Shown: one piece after another, positions 53,033 to 64,000 of the stretch
Position numbering within the stretch: the stretch's first letter is position 1
Layout of the letters: each line of letters begins with the position of its first letter
Origin: Saccharomonospora cyanea NA-134
GTDB lineage: Bacteria; Actinomycetota; Actinomycetes; Mycobacteriales; Pseudonocardiaceae
Length of the DNA stretch: 64,000 nt
Assembly: GCF_000244975.1 (NCBI RefSeq)
Contig: NZ_CM001440.1
Location: 558,001-622,000 of the forward strand
Reading direction: 5' to 3'
Program-made: the position numbers and the translations under genes
Notes under the pieces: model-generated
The model's input: only the letters and a program-made list of their open reading frames with translations
Databases searched by the model: none
What the model was told of the DNA's origin: nothing

Positions 53033-53566
53033 TCATGGCACGGGGTTTGGGGAGTGCGCCAGCATGTGGCGGGCCAGGTCGGCCACGGCCTCGCCGGTGG
53101 CCCGCACGGCGCGCGCGTCGTCGGGGGCGACGTCGGCCAGGTGGGCGAGCGCGCCGATGGTCTGCTGGATGCGCCGTCGCAGCGAGTCGCCCTCAGGCAG
53201 AGTGAGGGCGGGGTGGCCTGCGGGGCGGCACGTTTCGAGGATGCCTCGCCCCCGGTCGTGCAGATCCTCCAGCGCGCCGCTCGTGCGCTCGCACATCTCC
53301 GCGAGCACCTCTTCCAGGGCCTCCCACTGGCGCGCGGGCAACACCGCCGGTTCGCGGCAGCACGTCGCCACCACCACACCGTCGATCTCGGCCGCCCGCG
53401 CGTGCAGCTCCGCCGCGAGAGCGGAGAGCCGGTCGGCCAGCGCGCACAACCCTTCGGCGGGCAGCTCCCCACCGTCCTGGCGCTGCAGCAACTCCACCAC
53501 CACCGCGCCCAGATAGCGGTTGAACCGGCCCAGCCGCACCAGCAGTTCCCGATCACGTTCGATCAT
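53033..53566 (-). CDS. hypothetical cytoplasmic helical protein
   Basis: A 177-residue protein (ATG 53566 with GGGGAG six bases upstream; a GTG three bases earlier is an alternative). It is nearly all-helical and Ala/Leu/Glu-rich: RELLVRLGRFNRYLGAVVVE, LCALADRLSALAAELHARAA, WEALEEVLAEMCERTSGALE and RRIQQTIGALAHLADVAPDD. It looks like a bundle or coiled coil. No known domain. It is the first of two minus-strand genes between the lipoproteins and the excisionase-like gene. Confidence 0.65.
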   Translation of the reverse strand: MIERDRELLVRLGRFNRYLGAVVVELLQRQDGGELPAEGLCALADRLSALAAELHARAAEIDGVVVATCCREPAVLPARQWEALEEVLAEMCERTSGALEDLHDRGRGILETCRPAGHPALTLPEGDSLRRRIQQTIGALAHLADVAPDDARAVRATGEAVADLARHMLAHSPNPVP

Positions 53567-53723
53567 CACCGACTCCCCTCAGAACGTGGGCCGCAGCCGC
53601 TCCCGCATTGCTCCATTCGGCCTTACCGAGCGGCCAAGTGGCCTAACTGTATCATCTGTCATAACTGTCGCATCGGTCGCGAGCGTATCTAAGTAGCGGC
53701 ATGGGGCGCGTCTGTGCGGTTAC

Positions 53724-53933
53724 GTGTCATCTGTGACCAGGCAGAAGCTTCTTTCAACGGGTGAGGCCGCGAAACATCTCGGTGTCGCTCGCGGCACGCT
53801 CACGCGTTGGTGGCAGCGCGGCATGGTCGAACCCGAGTTCGTCACGGCGGGTGGCCAAGCGCGATGGGATCTCGACGATCTGCTGCGGCAGCTTGAGGAA
53901 TTACGCAAGCGGCAACGTGACGAGCGCCCGTAG
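53724..53933 (+). CDS. MerR/excisionase-like helix-turn-helix protein
   Basis: A 69-residue DNA-binding protein (66 if the GTG at 53733 is used). The helix-turn-helix is LLSTGEAAKHLGVARGTLTR with WWQRGMVEPEFVTAGGQARW as recognition wing, then a short coiled-coil tail (LRQLEELRKRQRDE). Such one-domain proteins are excisionases or small regulators. The AT-rich 154-base gap before it (TGTATCATCTGTCATAACTG) is likely the promoter shared with the minus-strand pair. It may control pglX, 190 bases downstream. Confidence 0.75.
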   Translation: MSSVTRQKLLSTGEAAKHLGVARGTLTRWWQRGMVEPEFVTAGGQARWDLDDLLRQLEELRKRQRDERP

Positions 53934-54121
53934 GGTTCAGCTCCGCCGGGGCGTCTCACCAGGCATCAGTAACAACACGCTCCGTGACCGCGATCTTTCT
54001 TCGCAGGGTTGAGTAGCGGCTGCGTTGCGATGTGGTCGCCGAATTGTCCTGTCCACGCACCTCGCTACTAGCATCGCCGGGGTGCCGGATGGTCGGGGCG
54101 AGTAAAGGGGAGCGGCAGACT

Positions 54122-57100
54122 GTGGCAGTGCGTGGTGCTGACCTGGGTGAGCTGGTGAAGGACCTGCGCAGGCAGGTCACCGTGCTCGAAGACGATTTGC
54201 GGGCGCGGGCCCAGGAGGTGTCGGAGTTCCACACCCCGCTGCGCGCCGAATACGACGAGGCGCGCAAGCGGGAACGCACGGCGGCGACGTGGGAGTCGTG
54301 GCTCGACCAGCGGGTGACGCAGGTGGCTGCGGCGTGGGTGCTGGGCACGGTGTTCGTGCGGTTCTGTGAGGACAACGGGCTGATCCAGTGGCCGTTCCTC
54401 GCGGGGCCGGGGGAGCGGCTGGCGGACGCGGAGGAGCGGCACGAGGCGTACTTCCGCGAGCACCCGCAGGACAACGACCGCGACTGGATCGTCGCGGCCT
54501 TCAATCACCTGGCGGAGGCACACCCGACGGCGGCGGGGCTGTTCGACGCGCGGTTCAACCCGCTGTGGGAGATCACGCCGTCGTTCGAGGCGGCGACGGC
54601 GCTGTTGCAGTTCTGGCGGCGGCGCGGCGACGACGGCGAGATCCGCTACGACTTCACCGACCCCGAATGGGACACGCGCTTCCTCGGCGATCTGTACCAG
54701 GACCTGTCGGAGCACGCGCGCAAGACGTATGCGCTGCTGCAGACGCCGGAGTTCGTGGAGGAGTTCATCCTCGACCTCACGCTCGAACCGGCCGTCGAGG
54801 AATTCGGGCTCAAAGACCTGCGCACGATCGACCCGGCGTGTGGGTCGGGGCACTTCCTGCTGGGGCTGTTCCGGCGGGTGCTGGCGAAGTGGCGGGAGGC
54901 GGAGCCGGGCACGGATGAGTGGGAGCTGATCCAGCGCACGCTCGGCTCGGTACACGGCTGCGACAAGAACCCGTTCGCCGCGTCCATCGCCCGGTTCCGG
55001 ATGCTGGTGGCGGTGCTGCGCGAGGCGAACGCGATCCGGCTCGACCAGGCGCCGCGGTTCCCGATCAACATCGCGGTCGGCGACTCCCTCATGCACGGCC
55101 GGGGCGCGCCCGGCATCCAGGGCGAGCTGTTCGCGCTGGAGGAGCCGCACACCTACGCCACCGAGGACATCGACGAGTACATACGCTCCTGCGACCTGCT
55201 CGGCAAGGGCTCGTACCACGTGGTGGTGGGCAACCCGCCGTACATCACGGTGAAGGACAAGCAGGAGAACCAGAACTACCGCGACCGGTATGACGCCTGC
55301 TCACGGCAATATGCATTGTCTGTGCCGTTCGCGCAGCGCATGTTCCAACTGGCCTTGCGTGCTCACGGTAGTGATCGAGACGCCGGATTTGTGGGGCAGA
55401 TTACTGCAAACTCGTTCATGAAGCGTGAGTTCGGCAAGAACTTGATCGAGCGGTTCTTTCCTAGTGTCCATCTCACGCATGTTGTCGATACGTCTGGCGC
55501 TTACATTCCTGGGCATGGAACTCCAACGGTCATCTTGGTTGGGCGAAACCATATTTCGCGAAACGATGACCCTGTCCGTGCGGTGCTTGGTGTGCGAGGT
55601 GAACCGGCGCAGCCGTCCGACCCGTCGAAAGGGTTGGTGTGGTCGGCCATTGTTGAGCAAATATCACGTAGTGGAAGTGAATCCGAATGGGTGACGGCTG
55701 ACGACATCCCGCGTTCTTCCTTTTCGAATCACCCTTGGTCTTTGGCGGGAGGGGGAGCGAGTGATCTGGTAAGAAGCCTGCATGAGGCATCGTCGAGGAA
55801 TTTGGGCACGGTGCTGTTGCTGACTGGGCGTACTACCCACACCGGAAGTGATGAAGCCTACTTTGCTCCGGTCGGTACGTGGGCTCGACTGGGCCTTCCG
55901 GATGAAAGAGTAGCGACCCTGGTTGAAGGAGACAGTGTTCGGGACTGGTCTCTACCTCTTGTGACGGAGGCTGTTTTCCCGTATGGCGCAGACCTTCGCG
56001 CAGATCTTAAGGACCTGCCTACTTATAAGCACCTATGGATGCATCGCGCGCACTTGCGTGAACGCCGTGAGCCCGGAGGGACTCACGAGGAAATAGGCTT
56101 GACTTGGTACGAATGGAGTCGGTGGCACCCAGAAAGGTTTTCCGTTCCCCTTGGGATTCCATTCGCGTTCGTGGCTACGCACAACCACTTCGTGTTGGAT
56201 CGGGGTGGGAAGGTCTTCAAGCAGTCGGCGCCGGTGATTAAGTTGCCGGAGGGGGCTGGTGAGGACGAGCATTTGGAGTTGCTTGGGGTGCTCAACTCGT
56301 CCACGGCCTGTTTCTGGCTCAAGCAGGTGAGCCACAACAAGGGGCGGCCGGGAGCTGAGCAGACAGGGGCCGATGAGCCTTGGGAGCACCGATTCGAGTT
56401 CACTGGCACCAAGCTTCAGGAGTTTCCCCTTCCTGCTGTGCTGCCGTTGGAGTTGGGGCGGGCGCTGGATTCGCTGGCCCAGGACCTCGCCGCTCACGAA
56501 CCCTCGGCCGTCGCTGAGGTGGGTACGCCGACTCGCGAGCGGCTTGACGCTGCCCGTGCTGAGCACGCGCGTATCCGGGGACGCATGATCGCGCTTCAGG
56601 AGGAACTCGACTGGACCGTCTACCACTCCTACGGCCTGCTCGACGACACCGAGCGCGCCCAGCTCATCGCACCCGATCTCGACACCGTGCCCGAGATTGG
56701 TCCGAGTGAGCGAGCATTCGCGATTGTGCTCGCCCGCCGACTGCGGCAAGGGGAGACGGACACAACGTGGTTCTCTCACCATAACCACAAATTCCCGCCC
56801 GTCACCGAGATCCCCGCGCACTGGCCCGACTGGTGCCGGCAAATCGTCCAGGCGCGCATCGACGTCATCGAAAAGCGGCGCGACATCGGCCTCATCGAGC
56901 GGCCCGAGTGCAAGCGGCGGTGGGCCTCCGAGACGTGGGAGCGCAAGGAAGCCGACGCGCTGCGCACGTGGCTGCTCGACCGGTGTGAGCGGCGAGACCT
57001 GTGGTACGGGTTGCGCGACGGGTTCTCCCAGCCCCGCACGCTCACCGTCAACCAGCTCGCCGATCAGTTCCGCGACGACGCCGACATGCACGCCGTCGCC

Positions 57101-57751
57101 GCCCTCTATGCCAGCGACCACCTCGGCAAACCCGACCTGCCGCTCGCGCGCGTGCTGGAAACGATCATCGCCGACCAGCACGTCCCCTACCTCGCCGCGC
57201 TGCGCTACAAGGACAGCGGCCTGCGCAAACGCGCCCAATGGGAAGAGGTGTGGGAGAAGCAGCGCGAAGAGGACCGCACGGGGCAGCGGCTCGACATCCC
57301 CGTACCCCCGAAATACACCTCCGCCGACTTCCGCAAGACCAGCTACTGGACCCACCGAGGCAAACTCGACGTGCCCAAGGAACGGTTCGTCTCCTATCCT
57401 GGCGCGTCCCCCGACGCCGACCCCAGCCTGCTGCTCGGCTGGGCCGGATGGGACCACAAGGACCAGGCCCAAGCGCTGGTCAACCTCGTCAACGACCGCA
57501 CCGCCGACGCGGGCTGGGAAACCGACCGGCTCACCCCGCTCATCGCCGGACTCGCCGAACTGATGCCGTGGGTGCGGCAGTGGCACGGCGACTACGACGA
57601 CGAATGGGAAGGCGTGCCCGCCGACGAATACCAGGCGTTCCTCGACGAACAACGCACCACCCACCAGCTCACCGAAGCCGACCTGACCAACTGGCGACCC
57701 GCCCCCACCCGCCGGGGCCGCCGCAGCGCAACGAAGGAAACCCAGCAGTGA
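54122..57751 (+). CDS. pglX: PglX: adenine-specific DNA methyltransferase of the Pgl/BREX type 2 system
   Basis: A 1209-residue protein. The GTG at 54122 has GGGGAG ten bases upstream; an ATG at 54089 is an alternative. The N-terminal region (about 1-230) precedes the methyltransferase core: motif [10 protein letters not shown] at 237 and motif IV NPPY at 371-374 ([13 protein letters not shown]), the N6-adenine type. Residues about 390-715, expected to include target recognition, are encoded by DNA of lower GC and different codon use. The C-terminal 450 residues are conserved ([33 protein letters not shown]). In S. coelicolor PglX modifies DNA and is essential to the phage growth limitation phenotype. 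The stop overlaps pglY (GTGA). Confidence 0.95.
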   Translation: MAVRGADLGELVKDLRRQVTVLEDDLRARAQEVSEFHTPLRAEYDEARKRERTAATWESWLDQRVTQVAAAWVLGTVFVRFCEDNGLIQWPFLAGPGERLADAEERHEAYFREHPQDNDRDWIVAAFNHLAEAHPTAAGLFDARFNPLWEITPSFEAATALLQFWRRRGDDGEIRYDFTDPEWDTRFLGDLYQDLSEHARKTYALLQTPEFVEEFILDLTLEPAVEEFGLKDLRTIDPACGSGHFLLGLFRRVLAKWREAEPGTDEWELIQRTLGSVHGCDKNPFAASIARFRMLVAVLREANAIRLDQAPRFPINIAVGDSLMHGRGAPGIQGELFALEEPHTYATEDIDEYIRSCDLLGKGSYHVVVGNPPYITVKDKQENQNYRDRYDACSRQYALSVPFAQRMFQLALRAHGSDRDAGFVGQITANSFMKREFGKNLIERFFPSVHLTHVVDTSGAYIPGHGTPTVILVGRNHISRNDDPVRAVLGVRGEPAQPSDPSKGLVWSAIVEQISRSGSESEWVTADDIPRSSFSNHPWSLAGGGASDLVRSLHEASSRNLGTVLLLTGRTTHTGSDEAYFAPVGTWARLGLPDERVATLVEGDSVRDWSLPLVTEAVFPYGADLRADLKDLPTYKHLWMHRAHLRERREPGGTHEEIGLTWYEWSRWHPERFSVPLGIPFAFVATHNHFVLDRGGKVFKQSAPVIKLPEGAGEDEHLELLGVLNSSTACFWLKQVSHNKGRPGAEQTGADEPWEHRFEFTGTKLQEFPLPAVLPLELGRALDSLAQDLAAHEPSAVAEVGTPTRERLDAARAEHARIRGRMIALQEELDWTVYHSYGLLDDTERAQLIAPDLDTVPEIGPSERAFAIVLARRLRQGETDTTWFSHHNHKFPPVTEIPAHWPDWCRQIVQARIDVIEKRRDIGLIERPECKRRWASETWERKEADALRTWLLDRCERRDLWYGLRDGFSQPRTLTVNQLADQFRDDADMHAVAALYASDHLGKPDLPLARVLETIIADQHVPYLAALRYKDSGLRKRAQWEEVWEKQREEDRTGQRLDIPVPPKYTSADFRKTSYWTHRGKLDVPKERFVSYPGASPDADPSLLLGWAGWDHKDQAQALVNLVNDRTADAGWETDRLTPLIAGLAELMPWVRQWHGDYDDEWEGVPADEYQAFLDEQRTTHQLTEADLTNWRPAPTRRGRRSATKETQQ

Positions 57752-60700
57752 GCACGAACGAGGTGTACCTGCGCGACGTCCTCGACATCCCCGAATCCGT
57801 CCACGCCGGGGACTTCAAGGTCGAACTCACCGGAGGCTTCACCGCCACCGAAGCCCGCGTCGCCGAATACGTCGTCACCGACCAACTCCGGGGCGCCTTC
57901 GACAAAGCACTCGGCATCGTGCGCGCCGCCGTGCGCGACGGCAGCTCCCACGCCGCCTACCTGCACGGCTCGTTCGGCTCCGGTAAGAGCCACTTCCTCA
58001 CCGTGCTGCACGCCGTGCTCAACAACCACCCCGCCGCCCGCGCCAAACCCGGCCTGCAACCCGTCATCGCCGACCACGACGACTGGCTGCGCGGCAAGAA
58101 GTTCCTCATGGTGCCCTACCACCTCGTGGGCGCCACCGACCTCGACTCCGCCATCCTCGGCGGCTACGTCAACACCGTCCGCGCCCTGCACCCCGACCAG
58201 CCCACCCCGGCCGTGTACCGGGCGGACGCGATGCTCGACGACGCCCGCCGCTACCGCGAAGCCAGAGGCGACGCCGCGTTCGTCGACTGGCTCAGCATCG
58301 GCGCCACCACCCCGGCCCCCGCTGGTTCCGGCGTCGACGACGAGGACGACGACGATCTCGACCTCGACCTCGGCCCGGCCGCCGAAGGCGCGGACCTCGG
58401 GGACACCGGGTGGACCGGCGAGCAGCTCGACCGCGCGTTCACCGCGCCCGCCGGTGACCCCGTGCGCGACCGGCTCGTGCAGGCCCTGCTGTCCGGGCCC
58501 ATGTCCTCCTACGTCCGCGGAGCTACCGGCGACGCGGAAGCGTTCCTGCCGCTGGAGAACGGGCTGGCGATCATCACCCGCCACGCCCGCGACCTCGGCT
58601 ACGACGGGCTGATCCTCTTCCTCGACGAGCTGATCCTGTGGTTGCAGGCCCACATGAGCGACCGCCAGTTCGTCAACAACCAGGTCAGCAAACTCGTCAA
58701 ACTCATCGAATCCGGCGACGCGAGCCGCGTGCTGCCCATCGTGTCGTTCATCTCCCGGCAGCGTGACCTGTCCAAACTCGTCGGCGAGGACGTCACCGGC
58801 GCCGAAGTCAAGGAACTCGAACGGCAGGTCGAATACCTCGCGGGGCGGTTCGACACCGTGTCGCTGGAAGACCGCAACCTGCCCGCCATCATCAAGGAGC
58901 GCGTCCTCAAACCCCGGCCCGGCGGCCGGGAGATCCTCGACGCCGCGTTCGCCGGCATCGAGTCGGCCAAGCAGGCCGACCGCGACGTGCTGCTCGACTC
59001 GGCCGGAGCCACCGGCGCCGACTGGCAGGACTTCCGCGACGTCTACCCGCTCTCGCCCGCCCTGCTCAACGTGCTCGTCGCGCTCTCCGGCGCGCTGCAA
59101 CGTGAACGCACCGGGCTGAAGCTGTTGCAGGAGATGCTGCGCCGCCGCCGCGACGACATGAAGGTCGGCGAACTCATCCCCCTCGGCGACCTGTGGGACG
59201 TGCTCGCCGACGGCGCGGGTGAAGCCTTCACCGACCGACTGCGGCGCGAAGCCGAAGCCGCCCAGCGCTTCTACGCCAAGGCCCGCGCCTGGCTCGTCGA
59301 CCGCCACGGCGAACACACCCAGCAGTTCCGCGCCACCGACCGGCTCGTCAAAACCCTGATCCTCGCCGCGCTCGCGCCGCAGGTGCCCGCGCTCACCCGG
59401 CTCACCGGCGGCAGGCTCGCCGCGCTCAACCACGGGTCGCTGCGCGCCCGCACCGTCTCAGCCGGATCGCTGGCCGTCACCCGGCTGCGCGAGCTACAGG
59501 CCGAGTTCGGCGAACTGCGCCACGAAGGCGACGAGGACCCCGTGTTCCGGCTGCAACTGTCCGACTTGGACGTCGAGCCGTATCTCGACGCCGTCGGCGA
59601 ACGCGACACCGTCGGAGCCCGCCGCCTCTGGCTGCGGCAGCAGCTCTGGAGCGAACTCGGCATCAAGTACACCGACGACTTCGTGTGCGAGAAGGAGATC
59701 GTCTGGAAGGGCACCCGGCGCACCGCCGAGTTCGTGTTCGCCAACGTGCGCGACGAACACGAGCTGCCCGACGCGCAGTTCCTGCCCAGCACGCCCGGCC
59801 GCATCCGGTTCGTGCTCGACTACCCGTTCGACGACACCGGCGACTACACGCCCCGCCACGACGCCGAACGCATCCACCGGATGCGCAGGAACGACGTCAC
59901 CGCCGCCACCGTCGTGTGGTTGCCGCACTTCTTCTCCGCGCAGAAGTCCGCCCAGCTCGGCCGCCTACTGAAGATCAACTATCTGCTGGAGCGCGACCGG
60001 CTCGACGACTACGCGGGCAACCGCTCCGCCGACGAACGCGTCAAGATCCGCCACCAGCTCGAAGCCCAGCGCGACACCCTGGAAAGCCAGCTCACCGCCT
60101 CGCTGCGCCAGCTCTACGGCATCGCGGGCGGCGACGACACCACCATCGGCGCACCCGTCGGCGAGGACGGGCACGTGATGTCGCTGCACCCCGGCCACCA
60201 GCCCCGGCTCGCCGGAGGCGCCGGCTTCCAGTACAACGCGCTGGCCCTCGCCGACAGCCTGTTCGACAAGCTGTACCCGAAGCACCCGAACTTCGACCCG
60301 AACGGCAACCGCAAGGCCGTCACCGCCGGGGAACTGCGCACCGTCTACGACTGGATCACCAAGGCCATGGAGGACGGCAGCCGCCGCGTGGTGGTCGACC
60401 GCAACCACCTCGCCCTCGTGCGCCGCATCGTGCATCCCCTGGAACTCGGCGAGGTCAGCGACGGGCCGCTCAACGTCTCCACCGAATGGCGGCGCCGCAT
60501 CGAGCAGGCCGCCACCCAGCGCGGCGTGACCGGCGACCTGCGCGTGGAGGACATCCGCTCGTGGATCACCGAGGCCGGCTACACCGGGCTCGACAAGCTC
60601 GTGGTGAACCTGGTCATCGCCACCTACGCGCTGCTGGCCGACCGCACCTGGACCCTGCACGGCTCCGTGCTGCGGCAACCGCCCGAGTTGGACAAGATCG

Positions 60701-61629
60701 GGCCCGGCCACGCGCTGCGCGCCCAGCGACTGCCCGAGGCCGCCGAGTTCGCCACCGCCCGCGAACGGGCCGCCGCGCTGTTCGGCGTCGTCGTGCCCGA
60801 CACGCGGTTCGCCCGCAACATCAACCGGCTCGCCGAAGGCGTGCGCGCCAAGGTCGCCGAACTCGAAACGCCCGTCAACGGCGTGCGGCGGATGCTGGAC
60901 CGGCACGCCGACGCGCTCGGCCTCGCGGGCAGGCCCGACGCGCGCCGGGTCGTGGCCACCCGCGACGCCGCCGACCTGCTCGCCGCGCTGTCCGCCGCCA
61001 CGGACGACACCGACCTCGTCAACCGGCTCGCGCGGGCGAACTACGACACCGCCGACACCGTGCTCGCCACCACCATGACGGCCGCGCCCAAGCTGGCCGA
61101 CGCGCTGCGCGACGTCGAGTGGTCGCTGGTGGCGTCGGTGCGCGGCTTCGCGGGCCGCGGCGACCTCATCGGCAACCGCGCCGACGCGCTGCTCGACGAA
61201 CTCGCCCACACCGCCGAGGCCGACGAGTTCACCCGCCGGCTCGCGCCCGTGCTCACCGAACTCGGCTCCAAGGCCGTGGCGCTGGTCAGCGAAGCCGCCC
61301 GGCTCGCCGCCGTGGTCAACCCCGGCCCCGCCCCGGAGAAGGCTCCGGAACCGGTCCCCGAGAAGACCGGAGAGCGGCCGAGCCCGCCGGACGGGCAGGC
61401 CGGTGCCGACACGGTGAGCCTCACCGACAACGGACAACCCGCCGTCAGCAGGCGGGAATCCGCACCGCGCCGGGCACCGCGACGGGTGCGGGCCGGGGCC
61501 GCGGAGGGTGAACTCGCCGCGCTGCTCGACGGAGTGCGCGCCGAGATCCGCGACTACGCCCGCGAACACCCCGGGGCGGAGATCGAGGTCGTGTGGCGGA
61601 CGGTCGGCGGAGAGGACAGCGCGGGATGA
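57748..61629 (+). CDS. pglY: PglY: large P-loop ATPase of the Pgl/BREX type 2 system (BrxC-like)
   Basis: A 1293-residue ATPase, matching the length of S. coelicolor PglY. The GTG at 57748 overlaps pglX by four bases. The Walker A motif GSFGSGKS (74-81, K80) and Walker B LILFLDE (D293, E294) are intact, with an acidic low-complexity insert near 200 ([13 protein letters not shown]). An ATPase lid of helical repeats follows ([20 protein letters not shown]), and the last 120 residues are Pro/Glu-rich with a terminal helical domain ([20 protein letters not shown]). It is equivalent to BrxC of other BREX types and probably works on DNA with PglX and PglZ. The stop overlaps pglZ (ATGA). Confidence 0.95.
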   Translation: MSTNEVYLRDVLDIPESVHAGDFKVELTGGFTATEARVAEYVVTDQLRGAFDKALGIVRAAVRDGSSHAAYLHGSFGSGKSHFLTVLHAVLNNHPAARAKPGLQPVIADHDDWLRGKKFLMVPYHLVGATDLDSAILGGYVNTVRALHPDQPTPAVYRADAMLDDARRYREARGDAAFVDWLSIGATTPAPAGSGVDDEDDDDLDLDLGPAAEGADLGDTGWTGEQLDRAFTAPAGDPVRDRLVQALLSGPMSSYVRGATGDAEAFLPLENGLAIITRHARDLGYDGLILFLDELILWLQAHMSDRQFVNNQVSKLVKLIESGDASRVLPIVSFISRQRDLSKLVGEDVTGAEVKELERQVEYLAGRFDTVSLEDRNLPAIIKERVLKPRPGGREILDAAFAGIESAKQADRDVLLDSAGATGADWQDFRDVYPLSPALLNVLVALSGALQRERTGLKLLQEMLRRRRDDMKVGELIPLGDLWDVLADGAGEAFTDRLRREAEAAQRFYAKARAWLVDRHGEHTQQFRATDRLVKTLILAALAPQVPALTRLTGGRLAALNHGSLRARTVSAGSLAVTRLRELQAEFGELRHEGDEDPVFRLQLSDLDVEPYLDAVGERDTVGARRLWLRQQLWSELGIKYTDDFVCEKEIVWKGTRRTAEFVFANVRDEHELPDAQFLPSTPGRIRFVLDYPFDDTGDYTPRHDAERIHRMRRNDVTAATVVWLPHFFSAQKSAQLGRLLKINYLLERDRLDDYAGNRSADERVKIRHQLEAQRDTLESQLTASLRQLYGIAGGDDTTIGAPVGEDGHVMSLHPGHQPRLAGGAGFQYNALALADSLFDKLYPKHPNFDPNGNRKAVTAGELRTVYDWITKAMEDGSRRVVVDRNHLALVRRIVHPLELGEVSDGPLNVSTEWRRRIEQAATQRGVTGDLRVEDIRSWITEAGYTGLDKLVVNLVIATYALLADRTWTLHGSVLRQPPELDKIGPGHALRAQRLPEAAEFATARERAAALFGVVVPDTRFARNINRLAEGVRAKVAELETPVNGVRRMLDRHADALGLAGRPDARRVVATRDAADLLAALSAATDDTDLVNRLARANYDTADTVLATTMTAAPKLADALRDVEWSLVASVRGFAGRGDLIGNRADALLDELAHTAEADEFTRRLAPVLTELGSKAVALVSEAARLAAVVNPGPAPEKAPEPVPEKTGERPSPPDGQAGADTVSLTDNGQPAVSRRESAPRRAPRRVRAGAAEGELAALLDGVRAEIRDYAREHPGAEIEVVWRTVGGEDSAG

Positions 61630-64000
61630 GCGCACCGCCCGAGGTCGACCGGCGGATGCTGGAGGCGCTGGTCGAACACTGGCTGCCCGAGGCGAACGGG
61701 CGGCGGCTCCTGCTCGTCCACGGCCGCTACGCCGACGGCGGCGATCGGGAGTTCGGCATCCGGACGAAGGAATGCCGCTGCCGCGTCCACGTCGCCGACC
61801 GGCACTCCCTGCTGGGGGTGCTGGAGGCCTGGCAGGACCACCAGCGTGAGCACGGCTCCGAGACCGACACAGCCGACACACTGCTGGTCGTGACCACCGG
61901 CGTCGAGGACCACCAGTTCGGCTGGGACCTGCTCGCCTACGCCGTGCAGCGGCGGGTGCTGTCGGTGGACCGGGCGCAGATCATCGCCCAGCGGTTCGGC
62001 GCACGGGACGTCGACCCGCGCATCCGCCGGGAGCACTGGCTCGTCGACGCCCTGCTGGACGCCGAACCGGTCGAAGGCTGGCCCCGCACCGGCTCGGTGC
62101 TCACCCGCGACCGGGCCATCCACGCCCTGATCGGCGTGCGGCTCGGGCGCGCCGCGCTCGGCGAGGACGCCGTGGACATCGGCACGCTGCTCGACTTCTC
62201 CCTCGACGTCGCGGGCACCACCCGGTTCGCCGCGCTGCCCGCAGCCGAACGCGACGGGCTCACCGACTGGCTCACCCACACCGTCGGCGACGCCGCCGGG
62301 TTGCTGCTGCGCCTGGCCGCCGAAGGACGCGCGGCCGACGCCATGCCGCTCGGCATCGTCGGCACCGCCGCCGTCGGGGAGAACGCCTCCCCCGCGGCGG
62401 CCCTGGCCTTCGGCGGACTGCTGGGCGGGGTGCGGCCGGAGCAGCTCGGAGCGTTCACCGAGGCGGTGGAGGGGGCGCTGGAACGCTGGGTCAGCGAAGC
62501 CGAGTCCGGCGGCAGGAACAGCGTAGGCGCGCGGGAGAAGGTGCTCGCCGTGACCCGCAGGGCGGAGGAGCTGGCCGCCACGGCGGGGCTGACCGCCGAG
62601 CTGGCGGGCAACCGGTTCCTGCCCTCGGCGTTCACCGCGCGGCTGCACGACCTCGCCACCGCGCTCATCGCCGCCCTCGACGGGACGGGGAAGCTGGACG
62701 CGGCCGAGGACGCCCTCGGTGCGCTGCGCACCCACCACCTCGCCAGGCTGGCGGGCGAGCGGATGCGGGCGGTGGACATGGCCGTGCGGCTGGTCCGCTG
62801 GCTCGCTCACCCCGCGCCCGAACCCTCCTCGGTGGCCGACGCGATCCGGCGATACAGCACCGAATGGGCGTGGGTGGACCGCGCGCTGACCACGCTGTGG
62901 GCGGGAGACCCCGCCGGCGATCCCGTGCTGGGCCGGGCGTATCAGGCGGTGTTCCGGGCGGTGCGCGAACGCCGCGCCACCCTCGACGAGACGTTCGCCG
63001 CCCACCTGCCGAACTGGACCAGACACGCGAGCATCGACGACCCCGGCGGGTGCCTGCTCATCGAGCGGGTGCTCCACGAGGTGGTGGTGCCGCTGGCACG
63101 CCAGAAGGCACCGGTGATCGTGGTGCTCGACGGCATGAGCGGAGCCGTCGCCGCCGACCTCGCCGAGCAACTCACCCAACGCACGTGGCTGGAGGCCTCC
63201 CCGAAGGCCAGGCGCATCGCCGCGGTGTCGGCCGTCCCCTCGGTCACCCGGGCCAGCCGCCCCAGCCTGCTCACCGGCACCCTCACCGCGGGCGACCAGA
63301 CCGTCGAGAAGGACGGGTTCGCCGCGTTCTGGAAGCGCCCCGGCGGTTCCGGGCTGCTGTTCCACAAGGCCGACATCGCGGGCGACGCCGGACACCGGCT
63401 GTCCGACCAACTGCTGACGGCGCTCTCCGACGAGTCGAACGTGGTCGGCGTGGTGCTGAACACCATCGACGCCGCCCTCGACCACGGTAGGGAAGGCGAC
63501 CGCACCGGCTGGCAACCCGGCGACATCACCTACCTGCCGGAACTGCTCGACGCCGCCCGTAACTACGGCCGACCCGTCGTGCTCGTCTCCGACCACGGCC
63601 ACGTGCTCGACCGGCCCGACGGCACGAAGGTGCCCGTCGACGACGTCGAATCGGCCCGCTGGCGCGTCGGCGAGCCGGGGGAGGGCGAGATCGCACTGAG
63701 CGGGCCCCGCGTGCTCCTCGGCGGTGGCAGCGTGGTCGTCCCGTGGCGGGAGGACATCCGCTACACCAACCGCAAGGCCGGCTACCACGGCGGCGTGGCC
63801 CTCGCGGAGCTGGCCGTGCCGGTGCTGGTGCTGCTGCCCGCCCTGAACACCCTGCCCGACGGCTGGGAGCTGCTGCCCGCCGACCGCGTGGCGCCGACGT
63901 GGTGGCAGCGACGCGCCGAACAGCCGGCCCCCCCAAAGGCGCAGTCGGCACGGGCCGAACCGGCGGCACCGCCCGCCCGCCGCGCGAGGAAGGAGCAGCC
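61626..64000 (+). CDS. pglZ: PglZ: alkaline-phosphatase-superfamily protein (incomplete at window end)
   Basis: 791 codons are inside the window without a stop. The ATG at 61626 overlaps the pglY stop (ATGA). The N-terminal 480 residues are helical and Ala/Leu-rich. The PglZ domain begins with [10 protein letters not shown] (D502, metal ligand), [17 protein letters not shown], then LVSDHGHV (D656) and [20 protein letters not shown]. The aspartates and histidines expected for the two metals are present. In S. coelicolor PglZ counters the toxicity of PglX. The last visible residues are Ala/Pro/Arg-rich; the protein should end within about 150 residues. Confidence 0.93.
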   Translation, partial: MSAPPEVDRRMLEALVEHWLPEANGRRLLLVHGRYADGGDREFGIRTKECRCRVHVADRHSLLGVLEAWQDHQREHGSETDTADTLLVVTTGVEDHQFGWDLLAYAVQRRVLSVDRAQIIAQRFGARDVDPRIRREHWLVDALLDAEPVEGWPRTGSVLTRDRAIHALIGVRLGRAALGEDAVDIGTLLDFSLDVAGTTRFAALPAAERDGLTDWLTHTVGDAAGLLLRLAAEGRAADAMPLGIVGTAAVGENASPAAALAFGGLLGGVRPEQLGAFTEAVEGALERWVSEAESGGRNSVGAREKVLAVTRRAEELAATAGLTAELAGNRFLPSAFTARLHDLATALIAALDGTGKLDAAEDALGALRTHHLARLAGERMRAVDMAVRLVRWLAHPAPEPSSVADAIRRYSTEWAWVDRALTTLWAGDPAGDPVLGRAYQAVFRAVRERRATLDETFAAHLPNWTRHASIDDPGGCLLIERVLHEVVVPLARQKAPVIVVLDGMSGAVAADLAEQLTQRTWLEASPKARRIAAVSAVPSVTRASRPSLLTGTLTAGDQTVEKDGFAAFWKRPGGSGLLFHKADIAGDAGHRLSDQLLTALSDESNVVGVVLNTIDAALDHGREGDRTGWQPGDITYLPELLDAARNYGRPVVLVSDHGHVLDRPDGTKVPVDDVESARWRVGEPGEGEIALSGPRVLLGGGSVVVPWREDIRYTNRKAGYHGGVALAELAVPVLVLLPALNTLPDGWELLPADRVAPTWWQRRAEQPAPPKAQSARAEPAAPPARRARKEQ

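Noticed and set aside
61554-63788. A 744-codon minus-strand frame opposite pglZ
   Set aside because: Antisense shadow; the plus strand carries clear PglZ motifs.
1-64000. CRISPR arrays, insertion sequences, rRNA and tRNA genes
   Set aside because: No regularly spaced repeats, transposase motifs with terminal repeats, or structural RNA signatures were seen by eye; a covariance-model scan would be needed for certainty.

Overview
This 64 kb window is chromosomal DNA of a high-GC actinomycete. Gene content and order point to the Pseudonocardiales (a Saccharomonospora- or Amycolatopsis-like organism). This is an inference from gene families, frequent GTG/TTG starts and GTGA/ATGA stop-start overlaps; no rRNA or tRNA gene was found to anchor it.

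Left part (1-31.5 kb) is mostly core genome. It opens with a Ser/Thr kinase group on the minus strand: a partial kinase, a complete PknB-type kinase and two anchored extracytoplasmic-domain proteins. A block matching the Mycobacterium tuberculosis Rv0948c-Rv0957 order follows: chorismate mutase, pcrA/uvrD1, M23 peptidase, a large membrane protein, sucC-sucD, two membrane proteins, purN-purH. Next come a WYL regulator divergent from an epoxide hydrolase, a broken imuA'-like gene that still has a perfect LexA box, a TNT-domain protein, a transporter-folD-DUF3017-GtrA run, an MFS exporter, a DUF1918 gene and icd. Two DNA-damage promoter signatures flank pcrA: a RecA-NDp/PafBC-like motif in front, and behind it a perfect RecA-NDp motif fused to a perfect LexA box that has no obvious gene.

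The middle part (31.7-38.1 kb) is a form I aerobic CO dehydrogenase operon, coxM-coxS-coxL, followed by an XdhC/CoxI-type protein fused to a YHS domain and preceded by a divergent LysR regulator. CoxL carries the diagnostic AYACSFR loop.

The right part (38.1-64 kb) looks like a defence island. It starts with a decayed toxin next to a ribbon-helix-helix protein and an exonuclease III gene with a frameshift. Then come a 2134-residue minus-strand helicase-nuclease with RNA-polymerase-alpha-CTD-like and sigma-region-4-like segments, and divergently the Pgl/BREX type 2 system: pglW (NERD plus two kinase-like domains), then pglX-pglY-pglZ with 4-nt overlaps (pglZ runs off the window). Between pglW and pglX sits a compositionally different insert: one small helical protein, two DUF3558 lipoproteins (the second frameshifted) and three small genes. 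The methyltransferase PglX has an internal stretch of unusual composition where its target-recognition domain is expected.

The most interesting lead is the giant helicase-nuclease beside pglW. It may be an accessory or stand-alone defence protein working with the Pgl system, and it shares with PglW a helix-hairpin-helix plus helix-turn-helix arrangement.
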